DNA of 57,695 nt. Origin: Sphingomonadales bacterium. GTDB lineage: Bacteria > Pseudomonadota > Alphaproteobacteria > Sphingomonadales > Sphingomonadaceae. The first letter of the stretch is position 1. Every line of letters starts with the position of its first letter. The stretch lies in the NCBI GenBank assembly GCA_006226685.1, contig SBGG01000008.1, positions 1 to 57,695 of the forward strand, in the 5' to 3' direction. Below are positions 1-10,081 of the stretch, piece after piece. Position numbers and translations under genes: made by a program. The notes under the pieces are model-generated. The model was given only the letters and a program-made list of their open reading frames with translations. It ran no database searches and was not told where the DNA came from.

Positions 1-1
1 C

Positions 2-1171
2 GGTACGCCCGAATATGACGCTCGGGCAGAGATCATCCGCGGCGAGATCATCGAGGAAAAGAAAGCGGTGCTGGCCGCCGGCGGGCTGTTCGTGCTCGGC
101 ACCGAGCGGCATGAAAGCCGCCGCATCGATAATCAGCTGCGTGGCCGTTCGGGCCGTCAGGGTGACCCCGGCCTTTCCCGTTTCTATCTCTGCCTCGAAG
201 ACGATCTGCTGCGTATCTTCGGCCCAGATACGCTGTTTTCGCGGATGATGAACGCCAACATGGCCGATGGCGAGGCGATCGGCTCCAAATGGCTGAGCAA
301 GGCGATCGAGACGGCGCAGAAGAAGGTCGAGGCCCGCAACTATGATATCCGCAAGCAGGTCGTTGAATATGACGATGTGATGAACGACCAGCGCAAGGTC
401 ATTTATGAACAGCGCAGCGACATCATGGATGCGGAAACCGTTGATGATGTCGTGGTCGACATGCGGCATGAGACGGTGAACGACATTGTCGGTATCTTCT
501 GCCCGGTGGGCACCTATCCCGAGCAATGGGATGTCGAAGGGCTCAAGGCGCGGGTGCGTGATGTGCTCAACATGGAGCCGGACATCGATGCCTGGCTTCA
601 GGAGGATGCTGTCGATCCGGAGATGATCGAGGAGCGGCTCTCTGCTCTCGCGGACGCCGCAGTCGATGAAAAAATCGCCGCGATCAGCACGGCGGACTGG
701 CACTCGATCGAAAAGAGCATCCTGCTCCAGAATCTCGACCATCACTGGAAAGAGCATCTTTCGACGCTCGATGCCTTGCGGCAGGTCGTCCACTTGCGCG
801 CTTATGCGCAGAAGACACCGATCAACGAATATAAGGCGGAAGCTTTCGCCCTGTTCGAACGGATGCTGGGCAATATCCGCGAGGATGTGACGCAGACGAT
901 CGCCCGCGTTCAATTCCAGATGCAGGAAGCACCCGAATTGCCGGAGTTGCCGACGCTGCCGGATTTCATCACCAATTATGCCGAAGATTCCCCACCGCCC
1001 GGTATTAATGAGGATGGATTCCTGACCACCCGTATGCCCTCTATGGCAGGAGCGCACGGGGCCGCCTTACCTGATGCCAATCCTTATGCGGGAATGGATA
1101 TCAGCCGCAACGCACCTTGCCCTTGCGGATCGGGCAAGCGGTACAAGCATTGTCACGGCGCGCTCGCCTGA
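2..1171 (+). CDS. secA: Preprotein translocase ATPase SecA, C-terminal part (5' truncated by window edge)
   Basis: Motor ATPase that pushes unfolded preproteins through SecYEG at the inner membrane. The open frame runs in from the window edge, so the first nucleotide-binding domain and preprotein-binding domain lie outside. The visible part begins in the second helicase domain, with the [10 protein letters not shown] motif VI. The helical scaffold and wing regions follow ([34 protein letters not shown]). The tail ends with a SEC-C zinc motif ([14 protein letters not shown]) that binds SecB and ribosomes. About 389 residues are present out of the usual 900 or so. It converges on the GNAT gene downstream. 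Identification is secure. Confidence 0.97.
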   Translation, partial: GTPEYDARAEIIRGEIIEEKKAVLAAGGLFVLGTERHESRRIDNQLRGRSGRQGDPGLSRFYLCLEDDLLRIFGPDTLFSRMMNANMADGEAIGSKWLSKAIETAQKKVEARNYDIRKQVVEYDDVMNDQRKVIYEQRSDIMDAETVDDVVVDMRHETVNDIVGIFCPVGTYPEQWDVEGLKARVRDVLNMEPDIDAWLQEDAVDPEMIEERLSALADAAVDEKIAAISTADWHSIEKSILLQNLDHHWKEHLSTLDALRQVVHLRAYAQKTPINEYKAEAFALFERMLGNIREDVTQTIARVQFQMQEAPELPELPTLPDFITNYAEDSPPPGINEDGFLTTRMPSMAGAHGAALPDANPYAGMDISRNAPCPCGSGKRYKHCHGALA

Positions 1172-1210
1172 GACATATTGCCCTGAGATACAGGGCCGCC
1201 TGAAAGTCGA

Positions 1211-1238
1211 AAATGAGCGGGGCAGTCTTCGCTCATTT
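1211..1238. terminator. Hairpin between convergent secA and GNAT gene
   Basis: AAATGAGCG (1211-1219) and CGCTCATTT (1230-1238) form a perfect 9-bp stem with a 10-nt loop. It sits between two convergent genes. No clear U-tract follows on either strand, so a terminator role is inferred from position only. Confidence 0.4.
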
Positions 1239-1273
1239 CCAGCTGTGGACAGGCAACGCGCCGATGCGGAGGA

Positions 1274-1822
1274 TCAGGCCGGTCTGCCGGTTTCGGCAGG
1301 ATGAAGCTGGCGCGGCCCGAGCATGCCGGCCGATGATGCGGGCAGAGCAGGCGCCTGTTTGACGCCACGCATCAGCAGGCGGCGCATCTCGACGGGGCCG
1401 GGAGCCTTCCATCCTCCGGTTGATTCCGCCGAAAACCCCCAGAAGCGGCCATAATATTCCGGATCGCCGATCATCATCAGCGGTGCGTCGGCCATATCGT
1501 CGGCATCGGCGACCAGCCGGTCCATCATCATCCGGCCATAGCCCCCCTGCTGCCATTGCGGCATAACCGCAACCGGCCCGACCATGATGAGGGGGATTTC
1601 CGTCCCCTTGTCTTCATCGATCAGGGCGACCGGCCAGCTTTGCAACAGCCCGGCAAATTCGCCATCACCGCGCAGAATAGCATAGCTGAACCGGGGCAGC
1701 CAGCGCATGCCGCTTCGGATCGCATAGGCGGTACGGCCATGGCGATCGGGTCCAAAGGCGGCATCCAGCAACGCTTCTATCGCGGCATCGGACTGGCTTG
1801 AGAGGGGTAAGAGTTTCGGCAC
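1274..1822 (-). CDS. GNAT-family N-acetyltransferase
   Basis: Predicted cytoplasmic acetyl-CoA-dependent acyltransferase of about 182 residues. Visible GNAT hallmarks are the beta-strand IMVGPVAVMP followed by the acetyl-CoA loop QWQQGGYGRMMMDRLV, then APLMMIGDPEYYGRFWGF. This is the arrangement of the YhbS-like subgroup, whose substrates are mostly unknown. I chose the GTG at 1822 because the frame stays open upstream but translates to basic, low-complexity sequence overlapping folB; an AAAGGA lies about 13 nt ahead of this GTG. It is divergent from folB and convergent with secA. Substrate cannot be inferred. Confidence 0.8.
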   Translation of the reverse strand: MPKLLPLSSQSDAAIEALLDAAFGPDRHGRTAYAIRSGMRWLPRFSYAILRGDGEFAGLLQSWPVALIDEDKGTEIPLIMVGPVAVMPQWQQGGYGRMMMDRLVADADDMADAPLMMIGDPEYYGRFWGFSAESTGGWKAPGPVEMRRLLMRGVKQAPALPASSAGMLGPRQLHPAETGRPA

Positions 1823-1942
1823 GCTTGCGGTTCTGTCCTTTACCGGGCATGAGCGCCCGACGCGGCGGCGTTTAGCGCGCCTGCCCCAAATGAAAAGGAA
1901 AAATCGGCATGGGCCATGTCGATTTGCAGGATTTGAACGGAC

Positions 1943-2329
1943 ATGATGACGGGTGAGCGGGACGATTATCTGGTGCTGGAGGTCGATGACCTTCATGTGG
2001 ATGTGCTGACCGGCATATATTCGGAAGAGACGCATCTGCCCCAGCCATTGCGCATTTCAGTGCAGGCATTGTTGCAGCATGAGCCGCATTATGACCCGGA
2101 AACGCCGCTTTCCCGGTCGAAAAACTATATGGACCTGAAGCATGCGGCGACGGATGCGTTACCCAAGGACCGGCATTTCACGCTGATCGAAGCGGTCGCC
2201 GATCATATCATCGACACCATCTTCCTTCAGGATGAGAAGGTGCGCCATGTGAAGGTGAAGATCGTCAAGCTGGCTCTGTCGGAACGCGGCGAATCGATCG
2301 GCATCACACTCGCCCGCTGGGCCCGCTGA
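1943..2329 (+). CDS. folB: Dihydroneopterin aldolase family protein (FolB-like)
   Basis: 128 residues, matching FolB length (about 120). FolB cleaves 7,8-dihydroneopterin to 6-hydroxymethyl-dihydropterin in folate synthesis. The family pattern is visible: an N-terminal strand with DLHVDVLTGIYSEE, a central helix starting RSKNYMDLKHAATDA, the conserved FTLIEAVADHIIDTIF helix and a final strand HVKVKIVKLAL. The catalytic tyrosine/lysine positions (Y in NYMDL, K in KIVKL) appear present. The gene stands alone between the divergent GNAT gene and a convergent aldolase gene, so no folate operon supports the call. An alternative is a FolB paralogue such as FolX/MptD-like. Confidence 0.8.
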   Translation: MMTGERDDYLVLEVDDLHVDVLTGIYSEETHLPQPLRISVQALLQHEPHYDPETPLSRSKNYMDLKHAATDALPKDRHFTLIEAVADHIIDTIFLQDEKVRHVKVKIVKLALSERGESIGITLARWAR

Positions 2330-2341
2330 CACCCAAAGGCG

Positions 2342-3346
2342 TCAGAGTCTGTTCAGCGCCGCGATGAGGCGAGCGATACTCTCTTCCGGTTGATCCCACG
2401 AAACGACGAACCGGGCCAGATTTTCGGCCCAGTCGTAAAAGCCGAAGCCCTGTTGCCGCAAAAGGGACGCTTCGGCGGCGGAGAGGTGTAGAAACAGCTC
2501 GTTCGCCTCGACCGGGTACAGGAGGCGTCCGGGCGAGGCTTCGGCGATCCGTCTGGCTCCCTCATTGGCCGCACGGGCATTGCGCAGCCAGACATCGTCT
2601 TTCAGCATCGCCAGCAATTGTGCGGCGTTGTAACGGCCTTTCGACACTAAGTGACCGCCGCGCTTGCGCCTTATGCGCGCCTCTGCGGCAAGGTCCGGGC
2701 GAAAGAAGATCAGGGCTTCGGCCGAAAGACCGCCATTTTTGACGAAGCCGAAGCTTAACACGTCCACGCCCGCCTTCCATGTCAGGTCGGCGGGGGAACA
2801 ACCGAGCGTGACAACAGCATTGGCGAAACGCGCACCGTCCATGTGAACCCCCAACCCCCGTTCGCGGGCGAGCCTGCCAAGAGCGGCGACTTCATCAGGC
2901 GTATAGACGCATCCATATTCGGTCGCATTGGTGAGGGAGAGGGCGTACGGCTGTGTCCGGTGAACATCCGGCGGCAAGGCGGAAAGGCAATCACGAACGC
3001 TTTCCGGGGTCAGTTTTGCGCCCGATCCGGCAATCGGCAGCAATTTGGCGCCATGGGAATAAAATTCCGGGGCGCCGCATTCGTCATTCTGAATATGCGC
3101 GTCGGCGTGACAGAGGATCGCGCCATAAGGTGGGCAAAGCGTCGCCAGCGCCAGCGCATTGGCCGCCGTACCGGTGGTCACCCAGAGCGCGGTGACTTCG
3201 GTATCGAACAGCGTTGAAAAAGCACCATCGAGGTTCCGGCTGTGACTGTCCGCATCATAGGGGCGGTCCGGGGCGTTGGCTTCGATCAGCGATGCCAGCA
3301 CTTCCGGGCAGGCCGACGCGGCATTATCGGATAGGAAATCCATCAT
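2342..3346 (-). CDS. Low-specificity L-threonine aldolase (PLP enzyme)
   Basis: Cleaves L-threonine or L-allo-threonine to glycine and acetaldehyde; belongs to the beta-eliminating lyase (fold type I PLP) family. From the chosen start MMDFLSDNAA at 3346 it has 334 residues, typical of the family. The family start SDNAA, the HADAHIQNDECGAPEF block, the HMDGARFANA motif (Asp binding the pyridine nitrogen) and SFGFVKNGG with the predicted Schiff-base lysine K203 are all visible. The frame extends 20 codons upstream, but that extension is not family-like. It starts 46 nt after the antiporter stop on the same strand and may be co-transcribed with it. Confidence 0.9.
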   Translation of the reverse strand: MMDFLSDNAASACPEVLASLIEANAPDRPYDADSHSRNLDGAFSTLFDTEVTALWVTTGTAANALALATLCPPYGAILCHADAHIQNDECGAPEFYSHGAKLLPIAGSGAKLTPESVRDCLSALPPDVHRTQPYALSLTNATEYGCVYTPDEVAALGRLARERGLGVHMDGARFANAVVTLGCSPADLTWKAGVDVLSFGFVKNGGLSAEALIFFRPDLAAEARIRRKRGGHLVSKGRYNAAQLLAMLKDDVWLRNARAANEGARRIAEASPGRLLYPVEANELFLHLSAAEASLLRQQGFGFYDWAENLARFVVSWDQPEESIARLIAALNRL

Positions 3347-3392
3347 TATTATCGGGCCCTGATGACGAAAGGGGCGAGGAGAGGCGAATTCC

Positions 3393-5171
3393 TCACCCTG
3401 TTTCATCCGCGCGCAAATGGCGCAATTTCGGCGCGGTTTCTAGGCTGGCGCTGTCCTTGATCGCGTTTCTGAGGTCTTCACGGGTCTGGTGAATGGAAGC
3501 GATGACCGGCCCCATGGCGACGCCGAGTTCGACCAGAGCCGTTTCGGCAAGCTGCAACGAGCTTTCGAGCGTTTCCGGCACCGCATCGGTGGCTCCCGCG
3601 CGATATAGTTCGGTCGCATGGGCCGCATCGCGTGCGCGCACGATGATGGGCAGGCCGGTTATCCAGTTGCGGACGCGCCGGGTGATCTTCACCGACAATA
3701 CCGGATCGTCCATTGTCAGGATCAGCGCTCTTGCATGTCCCAGCCGCAGCTTATCGAGCATTTCCGGCCGGGTGACGTCGCCGAAGAGCAGGGGGTAACC
3801 GGCGCGGCGTCCCTGCGCGACGACATCGGGATCGGATTCAACGGCCAGGAAAGGCTGATTATGGCTGCGCAGCAGGTCGCAGACCATATGTCCCACCCGA
3901 CCGAACCCGATCACCACAGTCCGGCTTTCATCGACGCTTGCAGGGGTAAGCAGTTCCTCATTGTCGGAACTGGCTAATTCTATGCGGCGAGCAACATCAT
4001 GGCCGATACGGGCGAGAAGAGGGGTCAGCGTCAGGCCAAGAGCTGTTGTGATCTGCCAGAAGGCTGCCGTTTCCTTGTCGATGATCTGCGCCGCCGAGGC
4101 AGCCGCGAGCACGATCAGCGTGGTTTCGGATGGGCTGGCCATCAATAAGCCGACTTCCGCGGCAAGGCCCCGGGTGGTGCCGTAAAAGCGCAGAAGAAAG
4201 GCCGTCACCAGCGTCTTGATGACCACAACCCCCATGACTGCGGCGAGCAGAGCGGGCCAGGCCCCGGCGATGACATTGATATCGAGGCTCATGCCCACGG
4301 TAATGAGGAAGACGCCGAGCGCCAGCCCTTTGAAAGGGGCGGTCATTACTTCGACCTCCCCATGATAATCCGTTTCGGCGATCAACAGCCCGGCCAGCAG
4401 CGCGCCGACAATCGGGGACAGGCCGACCAGTGCGGTCATCAGACTGGAAACGATGACGACAAGCAGGCTGGCGGCGAGAAATACGTCCGGGCTTTTGGTC
4501 CGGGCGGCCTGCGCAAAGAGGCGAGGCAGAACCAGTCGCCCGGCGATCAGCATGACCACAACGGTTATCCCTCCATAAAGGAGGGTCTGCACCAGCTTCT
4601 CTATGCCGTCGCCGGCTGCGTTGGGGGCAATGGCGCCGAGCAGGAAAATGATCGGCACCAGCGCCAGATCTTCGAACAGCAGCATGGAGAATGCGGCCTG
4701 TCCCACCGGTGATTGCGTGCCTACCATCGGCAGCACCAATGCGGTCGAAGAGAGGGCAAGCGCCAGCCCGAGGCCGATCGAGGCGGTAGACGATAATCCC
4801 ATCGTCGTCATGACGAGCGCAAGCAGCACCGCCGAACCGAGCAGTTCCATAGCGCCCACGCCGAACACCAGCTTACGCATCGACCAGAGGCGTTTGAAAC
4901 TGAGTTCCAGCCCGATCGAGAACAGCAGCAGAATGACGCCAAGCTCCGCAAAGGGGGCGATCGCCGCCGGGTCCGAAATGGTGATATGAAAAAGCCAGGG
5001 ATATTGGGCGACCATCGACCCGAGCCCGGCTGGCCCGACGGCCAGGCCGACGAGGATGAAACCGATGACCGGGCTGATGCGGAAACGCGCAAAGGTGGGG
5101 ATCACGATGCCTGCGGCACCGAGAATAACCAGCGAATCACTGAAACTTTCAATATCTAGGGACACGGCCAT
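3393..5171 (-). CDS. CPA2-family monovalent cation:proton antiporter with TrkA-N domain
   Basis: Predicted inner-membrane K+ or Na+/H+ antiporter of the Kef/CPA2 class, 592 residues from MAVSLDIES at 5171. An N-terminal block of about 12 membrane segments (residues 15 to about 380) includes the family pattern ISPVIGFILVGLAVGP and ELGVILLLFSIGLELSFKRL. A cytoplasmic Rossmann domain follows (RTVVIGFGRVGHMVCDLL, then FGDVTRPEMLDKL), which in KefC binds NAD(H) and gates the channel. The tail is charged. It is divergent from a second CPA2 gene across a 132-nt gap, suggesting a shared regulatory region. Ion specificity is not readable. Confidence 0.9.
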   Translation of the reverse strand: MAVSLDIESFSDSLVILGAAGIVIPTFARFRISPVIGFILVGLAVGPAGLGSMVAQYPWLFHITISDPAAIAPFAELGVILLLFSIGLELSFKRLWSMRKLVFGVGAMELLGSAVLLALVMTTMGLSSTASIGLGLALALSSTALVLPMVGTQSPVGQAAFSMLLFEDLALVPIIFLLGAIAPNAAGDGIEKLVQTLLYGGITVVVMLIAGRLVLPRLFAQAARTKSPDVFLAASLLVVIVSSLMTALVGLSPIVGALLAGLLIAETDYHGEVEVMTAPFKGLALGVFLITVGMSLDINVIAGAWPALLAAVMGVVVIKTLVTAFLLRFYGTTRGLAAEVGLLMASPSETTLIVLAAASAAQIIDKETAAFWQITTALGLTLTPLLARIGHDVARRIELASSDNEELLTPASVDESRTVVIGFGRVGHMVCDLLRSHNQPFLAVESDPDVVAQGRRAGYPLLFGDVTRPEMLDKLRLGHARALILTMDDPVLSVKITRRVRNWITGLPIIVRARDAAHATELYRAGATDAVPETLESSLQLAETALVELGVAMGPVIASIHQTREDLRNAIKDSASLETAPKLRHLRADETG

Positions 5172-5303
5172 GGAGCTATCATCGCGAGCGAGAAGGATAA
5201 TATCCAGCGGAACAATGGAATTTTTTTCCGGACACACCACATGCACTGCATCTTCATGCGCTCATGAAATACAAGATACGGATATTGGGAGGCCGAACGG
5301 CGA

Positions 5304-6953
5304 ATGGATCATGCAACACCGTTGATAGCTACTATTGTTGCGGGCCTCGTGCTCGCTTTCATTTTCGGTGCTCTGGCTTTTCGTCTGAAGATTTCTCCTT
5401 TGATCGGGTATCTGGTGGCCGGTGTCCTCGTCGGACCGTTCACGCCCGGCTATGTTGCCGATCAGGGGCTGGCCAACGAACTGGCGGAACTGGGCGTGAT
5501 CCTGCTGATGTTCGGGGTCGGGCTCCATTTTTCCCTGCGGGAACTGATGGCGGTTCGTGCGATCGCCATTCCTGGCGCGCTGGTTCAGATTATAGTCGCC
5601 ATTTTGCTCGGCATCGGGCTGGGCGCGCTGACCGGGTGGCCGCTGGGCGCGGGATTTGTGTTCGGGTTGGCGCTTTCCGTCGCGAGTACGGTGGTGCTGC
5701 TGCGGGCGCTGCAACAGCATAGAATCCTCGAAACGGATCGTGGGCGTATTGCCGTCGGCTGGCTGATCGTCGAGGATCTGGTCATGGTTCTGACGCTGGT
5801 GCTGCTGCCGGTACTGGCCTCCGGGGGAACGACGCAGGAACTCGGGCGAGAGATAGCGTTCACCATTGCCAAGGTCGGTGCTTTCGCTCTGGTGATGCTG
5901 GTGGTGGGGCGGCGGTTCATTCCCTGGCTGCTTCATTCCATTGCCCATGGCGGATCGCGGGAGCTGTTCCGGCTGGCGGTGCTTGCCATAGCGCTGGGTG
6001 TGGCCTTCGGTGCGGCGAAGCTGTTCGGCGTGTCATTCGCGCTCGGGGCCTTCTTCGCGGGCATGGTGCTGGCGGAATCGCCGCTTAGTCAGAGGGCAGC
6101 CGAGGAAACCCTGCCGCTGCGCGATGCCTTTGCCGTGCTGTTTTTCGTTTCTGTCGGGATGCTGTTCAACCCGGCTATTCTGGTAACTCATCCCCTGCTG
6201 GTGCTGGGCACTTTGACGATCATCATTTTCGGCAAATCGCTGGCGGCTTATGCGATCGTGCGCGGGTTCGGGCGATCCTCGCGAACCGCGCTGACCATTG
6301 CGGCCAGCCTTGCCCAGATCGGCGAGTTCTCGTTCATTCTGGCCGGGCTGGGGGTCGGCCTTGGCCTGATTTCGACGGAAGCGCGCGATCTGGTGCTGGC
6401 CGGGGCAATTCTGTCGATCATGGTCAATCCGTTGCTGTTCAAACTTGTCAGCCCGCTGACGCAGCGACTTGCAACCTCTGGAGGCGGCACGGGTTCCCTA
6501 TCGTCGGAAGGGAGTGACAAAACCGGAGCAGAGGATGGGGCTGCGCGCGGCCATATCGTCCTGATCGGTTGCGGGCGTGTCGGGCGGATGGTCGGCGAAA
6601 ATCTAAGCCGTGCCGGCGAGCGGTTGATGATCGTCGATACCCAGCATGACGCGGCAGGGCTGGACGGGATCCATCCGGAACGCTTCATCGCCGGAAATGC
6701 AGCCGGGCCGGATATATTGGCGCAATGCGATCTTGATAGCGCGCGCCTGCTGCTGGTGGCCATTCCCGATGGCTTTGAATCCGGGCAGATCGTCGAGCAG
6801 GCGCGCCACATCAACCCCGAGTTGAAGATCATCGCTCGTGCGCATAGCGACGGTGCCGTCGCTTATCTCGAGAAAATCGGGGCCAGCCTCGTCATCATGG
6901 GCGAGAGAGAGATCGCGTCACGCATGACCGATCAGGCGTTCAGCACCCGGTAA
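5304..6953 (+). CDS. ybaL: CPA2 antiporter, YbaL/RosB-like
   Basis: 549-residue inner-membrane cation:proton antiporter with an N-terminal exchanger domain (ISPLIGYLVAGVLVGP; ELGVILLMFGVGLHFSLREL) and a C-terminal NAD-binding TrkA-N domain (HIVLIGCGRVGRMVGENL). The FGVGLHFS signature and the order of segments resemble E. coli YbaL more than KefB/C. A Ser/Gly-rich linker (GGGTGSLSSEGSDKTG) joins the two halves. GGGAGG lies about 12 nt ahead of the ATG. It is divergent from the antiporter at 3393-5171. The physiological cation is not known, and the gene symbol is by family resemblance only. Confidence 0.88.
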   Translation: MDHATPLIATIVAGLVLAFIFGALAFRLKISPLIGYLVAGVLVGPFTPGYVADQGLANELAELGVILLMFGVGLHFSLRELMAVRAIAIPGALVQIIVAILLGIGLGALTGWPLGAGFVFGLALSVASTVVLLRALQQHRILETDRGRIAVGWLIVEDLVMVLTLVLLPVLASGGTTQELGREIAFTIAKVGAFALVMLVVGRRFIPWLLHSIAHGGSRELFRLAVLAIALGVAFGAAKLFGVSFALGAFFAGMVLAESPLSQRAAEETLPLRDAFAVLFFVSVGMLFNPAILVTHPLLVLGTLTIIIFGKSLAAYAIVRGFGRSSRTALTIAASLAQIGEFSFILAGLGVGLGLISTEARDLVLAGAILSIMVNPLLFKLVSPLTQRLATSGGGTGSLSSEGSDKTGAEDGAARGHIVLIGCGRVGRMVGENLSRAGERLMIVDTQHDAAGLDGIHPERFIAGNAAGPDILAQCDLDSARLLLVAIPDGFESGQIVEQARHINPELKIIARAHSDGAVAYLEKIGASLVIMGEREIASRMTDQAFSTR

Positions 6954-7043
6954 AATCGGCTGTTGTCGCTCGGGCTTTCGGTTGGGCGGGCGTCGTCCTT
7001 CGATGTGCCGGATAGGGATCGGCCCAGGGGATGCCGGGAAGTA

Positions 7044-7079
7044 CAAAAAGAAACGCCCGCGCGGGTCGGCGCGGGCGTT
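7044..7079 (-). terminator. Rho-independent terminator of icd
   Basis: Perfect 11-bp stem AACGCCCGCGC (7052-7062) / GCGCGGGCGTT (7069-7079) with a 6-nt loop. Read on the minus strand it is followed by TTTCTTTTT. It lies about 40 nt past the icd stop codon. Confidence 0.9.
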
Positions 7080-7116
7080 AAAGCATTTATAAGGGACCTT
7101 TGCGGGGTCGAAGCGA

Positions 7117-8337
7117 TTATTTCCAGCTTTCCATCGCGGTTTCGAGGTTGGAACGGATCGCCTCGAAGAACTGCTCGGTGGTCATCCAGTTCTGATCCGG
7201 GCCGATAAGCAGTGCGAGATCCTTGGTCATCGCGCCGCCCTCGACGGTCTGGATGCAGACCTTTTCCAGCGTTTCGGCGAAGCGGGTAACTTCCGGCGTC
7301 TCGTCGAACTTGCCGCGATAGGCCAGGCCCTGGGTCCAGGCGAAGATCGACGCGATGGGGTTGGTCGAGGTCGCCTTGCCCTGCTGGTGCTGGCGATAAT
7401 GGCGGGTGACGGTGCCGTGAGCGGCTTCCGCCTCGACGGTCTTGCCGTCCGGCGTCATCAGCACCGAGGTCATGAGACCAAGGCTGCCGAAGCCTTGCGC
7501 GACCTGATCCGACTGCACGTCGCCATCATAGTTTTTGCAGGCCCAGACGAACTTGCCGCTCCACTTGAGCGCGGACGCGACCATGTCGTCGATCAGGCGA
7601 TGCTCATAGGTGATACCGGCGGCCTTGAACTTGTCGGCGAATTCCTTCTCATAGACTTCGGCGAACAAGTCCTTGAAGCGGCCGTCATAGGCCTTGAGGA
7701 TGGTGTTCTTGGTGGACAGGTACACCGGCCAGCCGCGACCCAGGCCATAGTTCATCGAGGCGCGGGCGAAATCGCGGATCGAATCGTCAAGATTGTACAT
7801 CGCCATCGCGACGCCGCCACCGGGATACTGGAACACTTCCTCGTCGATCACCGTGCCGTCATCGCCTTCGAACACGAGGCGCAGCTTGCCCGGGCCCGGA
7901 ACGACGAAATCGGTCGCGCGATACTGATCGCCAAATGCGTGACGGCCGACGACGATGGGGTCGGTCCAGCCGGGGATGAGCCGGGGAACATTCTTGATGA
8001 CGATCGGCTCGCGGAAAACGACGCCGCCCAGAATGTTGCGGATCGTGCCGTTCGGGGATTTCCACATTTTCTTGAGGTGGAATTCTTCGACGCGGGCTTC
8101 GTCCGGGGTGATCGTCGCGCATTTCACGCCGACGCCATATTTCTTGATCGCATTTGCCGAATCGACGGTGATCTTGTCGTCGGTGCGATCGCGCTCCTCG
8201 ACGCTCAGATCATAATAATGCAGGTCGATGTCGAGATAGGGCTTGATCAGGCGTTCGCGAATCCATTCCCAGATGATCCGGGTCATTTCGTCGCCGTCGA
8301 TCTCGACAACCGGGTTCTTGACTTTGATTTTTGTCAT
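7117..8337 (-). CDS. icd: NADP-dependent isocitrate dehydrogenase
   Basis: Oxidative decarboxylation of isocitrate to 2-oxoglutarate in the TCA cycle, giving NADPH. At 406 residues it is the eukaryotic-like homodimeric type II form common in alphaproteobacteria, not the E. coli type. Visible are the N-terminal [16 protein letters not shown], the substrate loop [12 protein letters not shown] with FREPI, the metal/substrate block [19 protein letters not shown] and [17 protein letters not shown] near the cofactor site. It is a single-gene unit with its own terminator and a plausible promoter upstream, divergent from psd. Confidence 0.97.
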   Translation of the reverse strand: MTKIKVKNPVVEIDGDEMTRIIWEWIRERLIKPYLDIDLHYYDLSVEERDRTDDKITVDSANAIKKYGVGVKCATITPDEARVEEFHLKKMWKSPNGTIRNILGGVVFREPIVIKNVPRLIPGWTDPIVVGRHAFGDQYRATDFVVPGPGKLRLVFEGDDGTVIDEEVFQYPGGGVAMAMYNLDDSIRDFARASMNYGLGRGWPVYLSTKNTILKAYDGRFKDLFAEVYEKEFADKFKAAGITYEHRLIDDMVASALKWSGKFVWACKNYDGDVQSDQVAQGFGSLGLMTSVLMTPDGKTVEAEAAHGTVTRHYRQHQQGKATSTNPIASIFAWTQGLAYRGKFDETPEVTRFAETLEKVCIQTVEGGAMTKDLALLIGPDQNWMTTEQFFEAIRSNLETAMESWK

Positions 8338-8379
8338 GAGCTGCGCTTCGCTTTCCTGTCTGGGGATAAGTTGCCAAGC

Positions 8380-8408
8380 GCTCTAGGCAAAGCGCGGGCA
8401 ATGGTCAA
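8380..8408 (-). promoter_or_regulatory. Candidate sigma-70 promoter of icd
   Basis: On the minus strand TTGACC (8408-8403) is followed after exactly 17 nt by TAGAGC (8385-8380). The -10 box ends about 43 nt ahead of the icd ATG. This is a sequence match only; alphaproteobacterial promoters vary widely. Confidence 0.5.
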
Positions 8409-8515
8409 ATGGTGCCGGGTAATTTTCCTTGACAGCCATTCCTCTCTCCGATCCCGCTTTATTTCGCATGGGTGGCGTTGTCATCGCTTTCGTCACTGCC
8501 TAAACAACCTGTCCT

Positions 8516-9286
8516 ATGGAATCCGAACCAACAGCCTTTTCCCGCGATAATGGCGCGGGCCCCGCTTCGCCACCGCCGCCGCAACAGGGCGTCAAATGGC
8601 GCTTTCCTGCCATCCATCCGGAAGGAAGGAAATTCGGCGCGATTGCGGCTGCGATTACGGCACTGCTTTTCATTGTCGGCTGGGGGGTGCCGGGTTGGAT
8701 CATGGTGGGCATTACCATCTGGGTATTCGCCTTTTTCCGTGATCCGGTGCGGGTGACGCCATCCGATCCCAATCTGCTGATCGCGCCCGCAGACGGGCTC
8801 GTCACTCTGATCCAGCAGGTGCCACCCCCGCGAGAAATTGCCGGGCCGGAAGGTCTGGGAAGCGATCCCATGTGGCGGGTGTCGATCTTCATGAGCGTGT
8901 TCGACGTGCACATCAATCGCACGCCGATCAGTGGAACCGTCCGGCAGGTCGTCTATATTTCGGGCAAGTTCATCAATGCCGATCTCGACAAGGCCAGCGA
9001 GGACAATGAGCGGCAACATATTGTGGTCGAGCGCGGGGACGGTCTGCGTATCGGCTTTACCCAGATCGCGGGTCTCGTGGCGCGCCGGATCGTGCCCTTT
9101 GTGAAGCCGGGGGACGTTGTTGCCGCCGGTCAGCGCATCGGCCTTATTCGTTTCGGCAGCCGGGTAGACATATATCTGCCCGCCGGCACGATGCCGCGCA
9201 TCGCGCTGGGTCAGAGGGCGATCGCAGGCGAAACGGTAATTGCCCGGCTGGGTGAAACCCAAGCGGGCAGCGGGATATTCCAGTGA
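8516..9286 (+). CDS. psd: Phosphatidylserine decarboxylase proenzyme (short type)
   Basis: Converts phosphatidylserine to phosphatidylethanolamine at the inner membrane. It is made as a proenzyme that cleaves itself to form a pyruvoyl cofactor. At 256 residues it is the short archaeal/alphaproteobacterial type. A membrane hairpin at about residues 41-75 precedes FFRDPVR and IAPADG. The conserved [11 protein letters not shown] block (127-135 region) is intact, and the self-cleavage site is G214-S215 in RFGSRVD. The N-terminus is proline-rich and variable. Its stop overlaps the GTG start of pssA, so the two steps of PE synthesis are translationally coupled. Confidence 0.96.
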   Translation: MESEPTAFSRDNGAGPASPPPPQQGVKWRFPAIHPEGRKFGAIAAAITALLFIVGWGVPGWIMVGITIWVFAFFRDPVRVTPSDPNLLIAPADGLVTLIQQVPPPREIAGPEGLGSDPMWRVSIFMSVFDVHINRTPISGTVRQVVYISGKFINADLDKASEDNERQHIVVERGDGLRIGFTQIAGLVARRIVPFVKPGDVVAAGQRIGLIRFGSRVDIYLPAGTMPRIALGQRAIAGETVIARLGETQAGSGIFQ

Positions 9287-10053
9287 GGCGGCGCCCGTCC
9301 GTTCCCCGGCAATTACGGCGCGGAATATCGCTGCGCCAGGTTGCGCCGAATGCGGTGACGGCAATGGCGCTGTGTTTCGGTCTTACCGGCGTTCGTTATG
9401 CGATGGCGGAACGATGGGAGATGGCGGTCGGCTGCGTGATTCTGGCTGGCGTGCTTGATGGTTTGGATGGTCGTATCGCCCGGTTGCTGCGCGGAGAAAG
9501 TCGCTTCGGCGCAGAACTGGATTCGCTCTCCGACGCGATTGCCTTCGGTGTGACCCCGGCGCTCATCATCTATCTCTGGTCGCTGCAATATATGCCGAAA
9601 TTCGGTTGGGTGGTTGCTCTTGCCCACGCGCTGATGTGCGTGTTGCGGCTGGCGCGTTTCAATGCGGCGATCGATATGGATGTGCAGCCCCATAAATCGG
9701 CGGGCTTCCTGACCGGCGTACCGGCGCCGTCCGGAGCAGGCCTTGCCTTTGTGCCGCTCTATTGCTGGTTCGTCACGGATCTTCCGTTTTTTCGGCAATG
9801 GTATGTGGTGGCTCCCTGGACCGCCTTTATCGCCTTTCTGATGATTTCGAACATCGCAACCTTCAGCTGGAAGGCGCTTCGTATTCGTAGAAGCATACGA
9901 CTGGAAGTGATCGCAGTGGCGGGGTTGCTGGCTGCGCTGTTGCTCACCGTCCCCTGGATGACCCTGCTGGCGATATCTCTGCTCTATATCGGTCTCATCC
10001 CGTTCGGCATTGCCAGCTATCGCAAGATTCGGATCGCCGGCATCGCGAACTGA
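9283..10053 (+). CDS. pssA: CDP-diacylglycerol-serine O-phosphatidyltransferase
   Basis: Integral membrane enzyme that makes phosphatidylserine from CDP-diacylglycerol and L-serine. The CDP-alcohol phosphotransferase signature is complete: D59-G-L-D62-G ...A66-R, then G76, D80 and D84, with the aspartates binding metal and the last acting as base. Several hydrophobic segments follow. The start is a GTG whose last four bases with the psd stop read GTGA. It directly supplies psd upstream in the same operon. The basic N-terminus ([13 protein letters not shown]) is usual for subclass II enzymes. Confidence 0.95.
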   Translation: MRRRPSVPRQLRRGISLRQVAPNAVTAMALCFGLTGVRYAMAERWEMAVGCVILAGVLDGLDGRIARLLRGESRFGAELDSLSDAIAFGVTPALIIYLWSLQYMPKFGWVVALAHALMCVLRLARFNAAIDMDVQPHKSAGFLTGVPAPSGAGLAFVPLYCWFVTDLPFFRQWYVVAPWTAFIAFLMISNIATFSWKALRIRRSIRLEVIAVAGLLAALLLTVPWMTLLAISLLYIGLIPFGIASYRKIRIAGIAN

Positions 10054-10081
10054 GCGAACAGGGGGGGCAGGGCCTCACACT

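Noticed and set aside
8429..8434. Perfect TTGACA upstream of psd
   Set aside because: No acceptable -10 at 16-18 nt spacing.
7387..8550. 387-codon open frame on the plus strand across icd
   Set aside because: It is the antisense shadow of icd, whose motifs are complete. High-GC DNA gives long antisense frames; the same holds for 17185-19953 opposite bamA and 29557-31497 opposite cysI.
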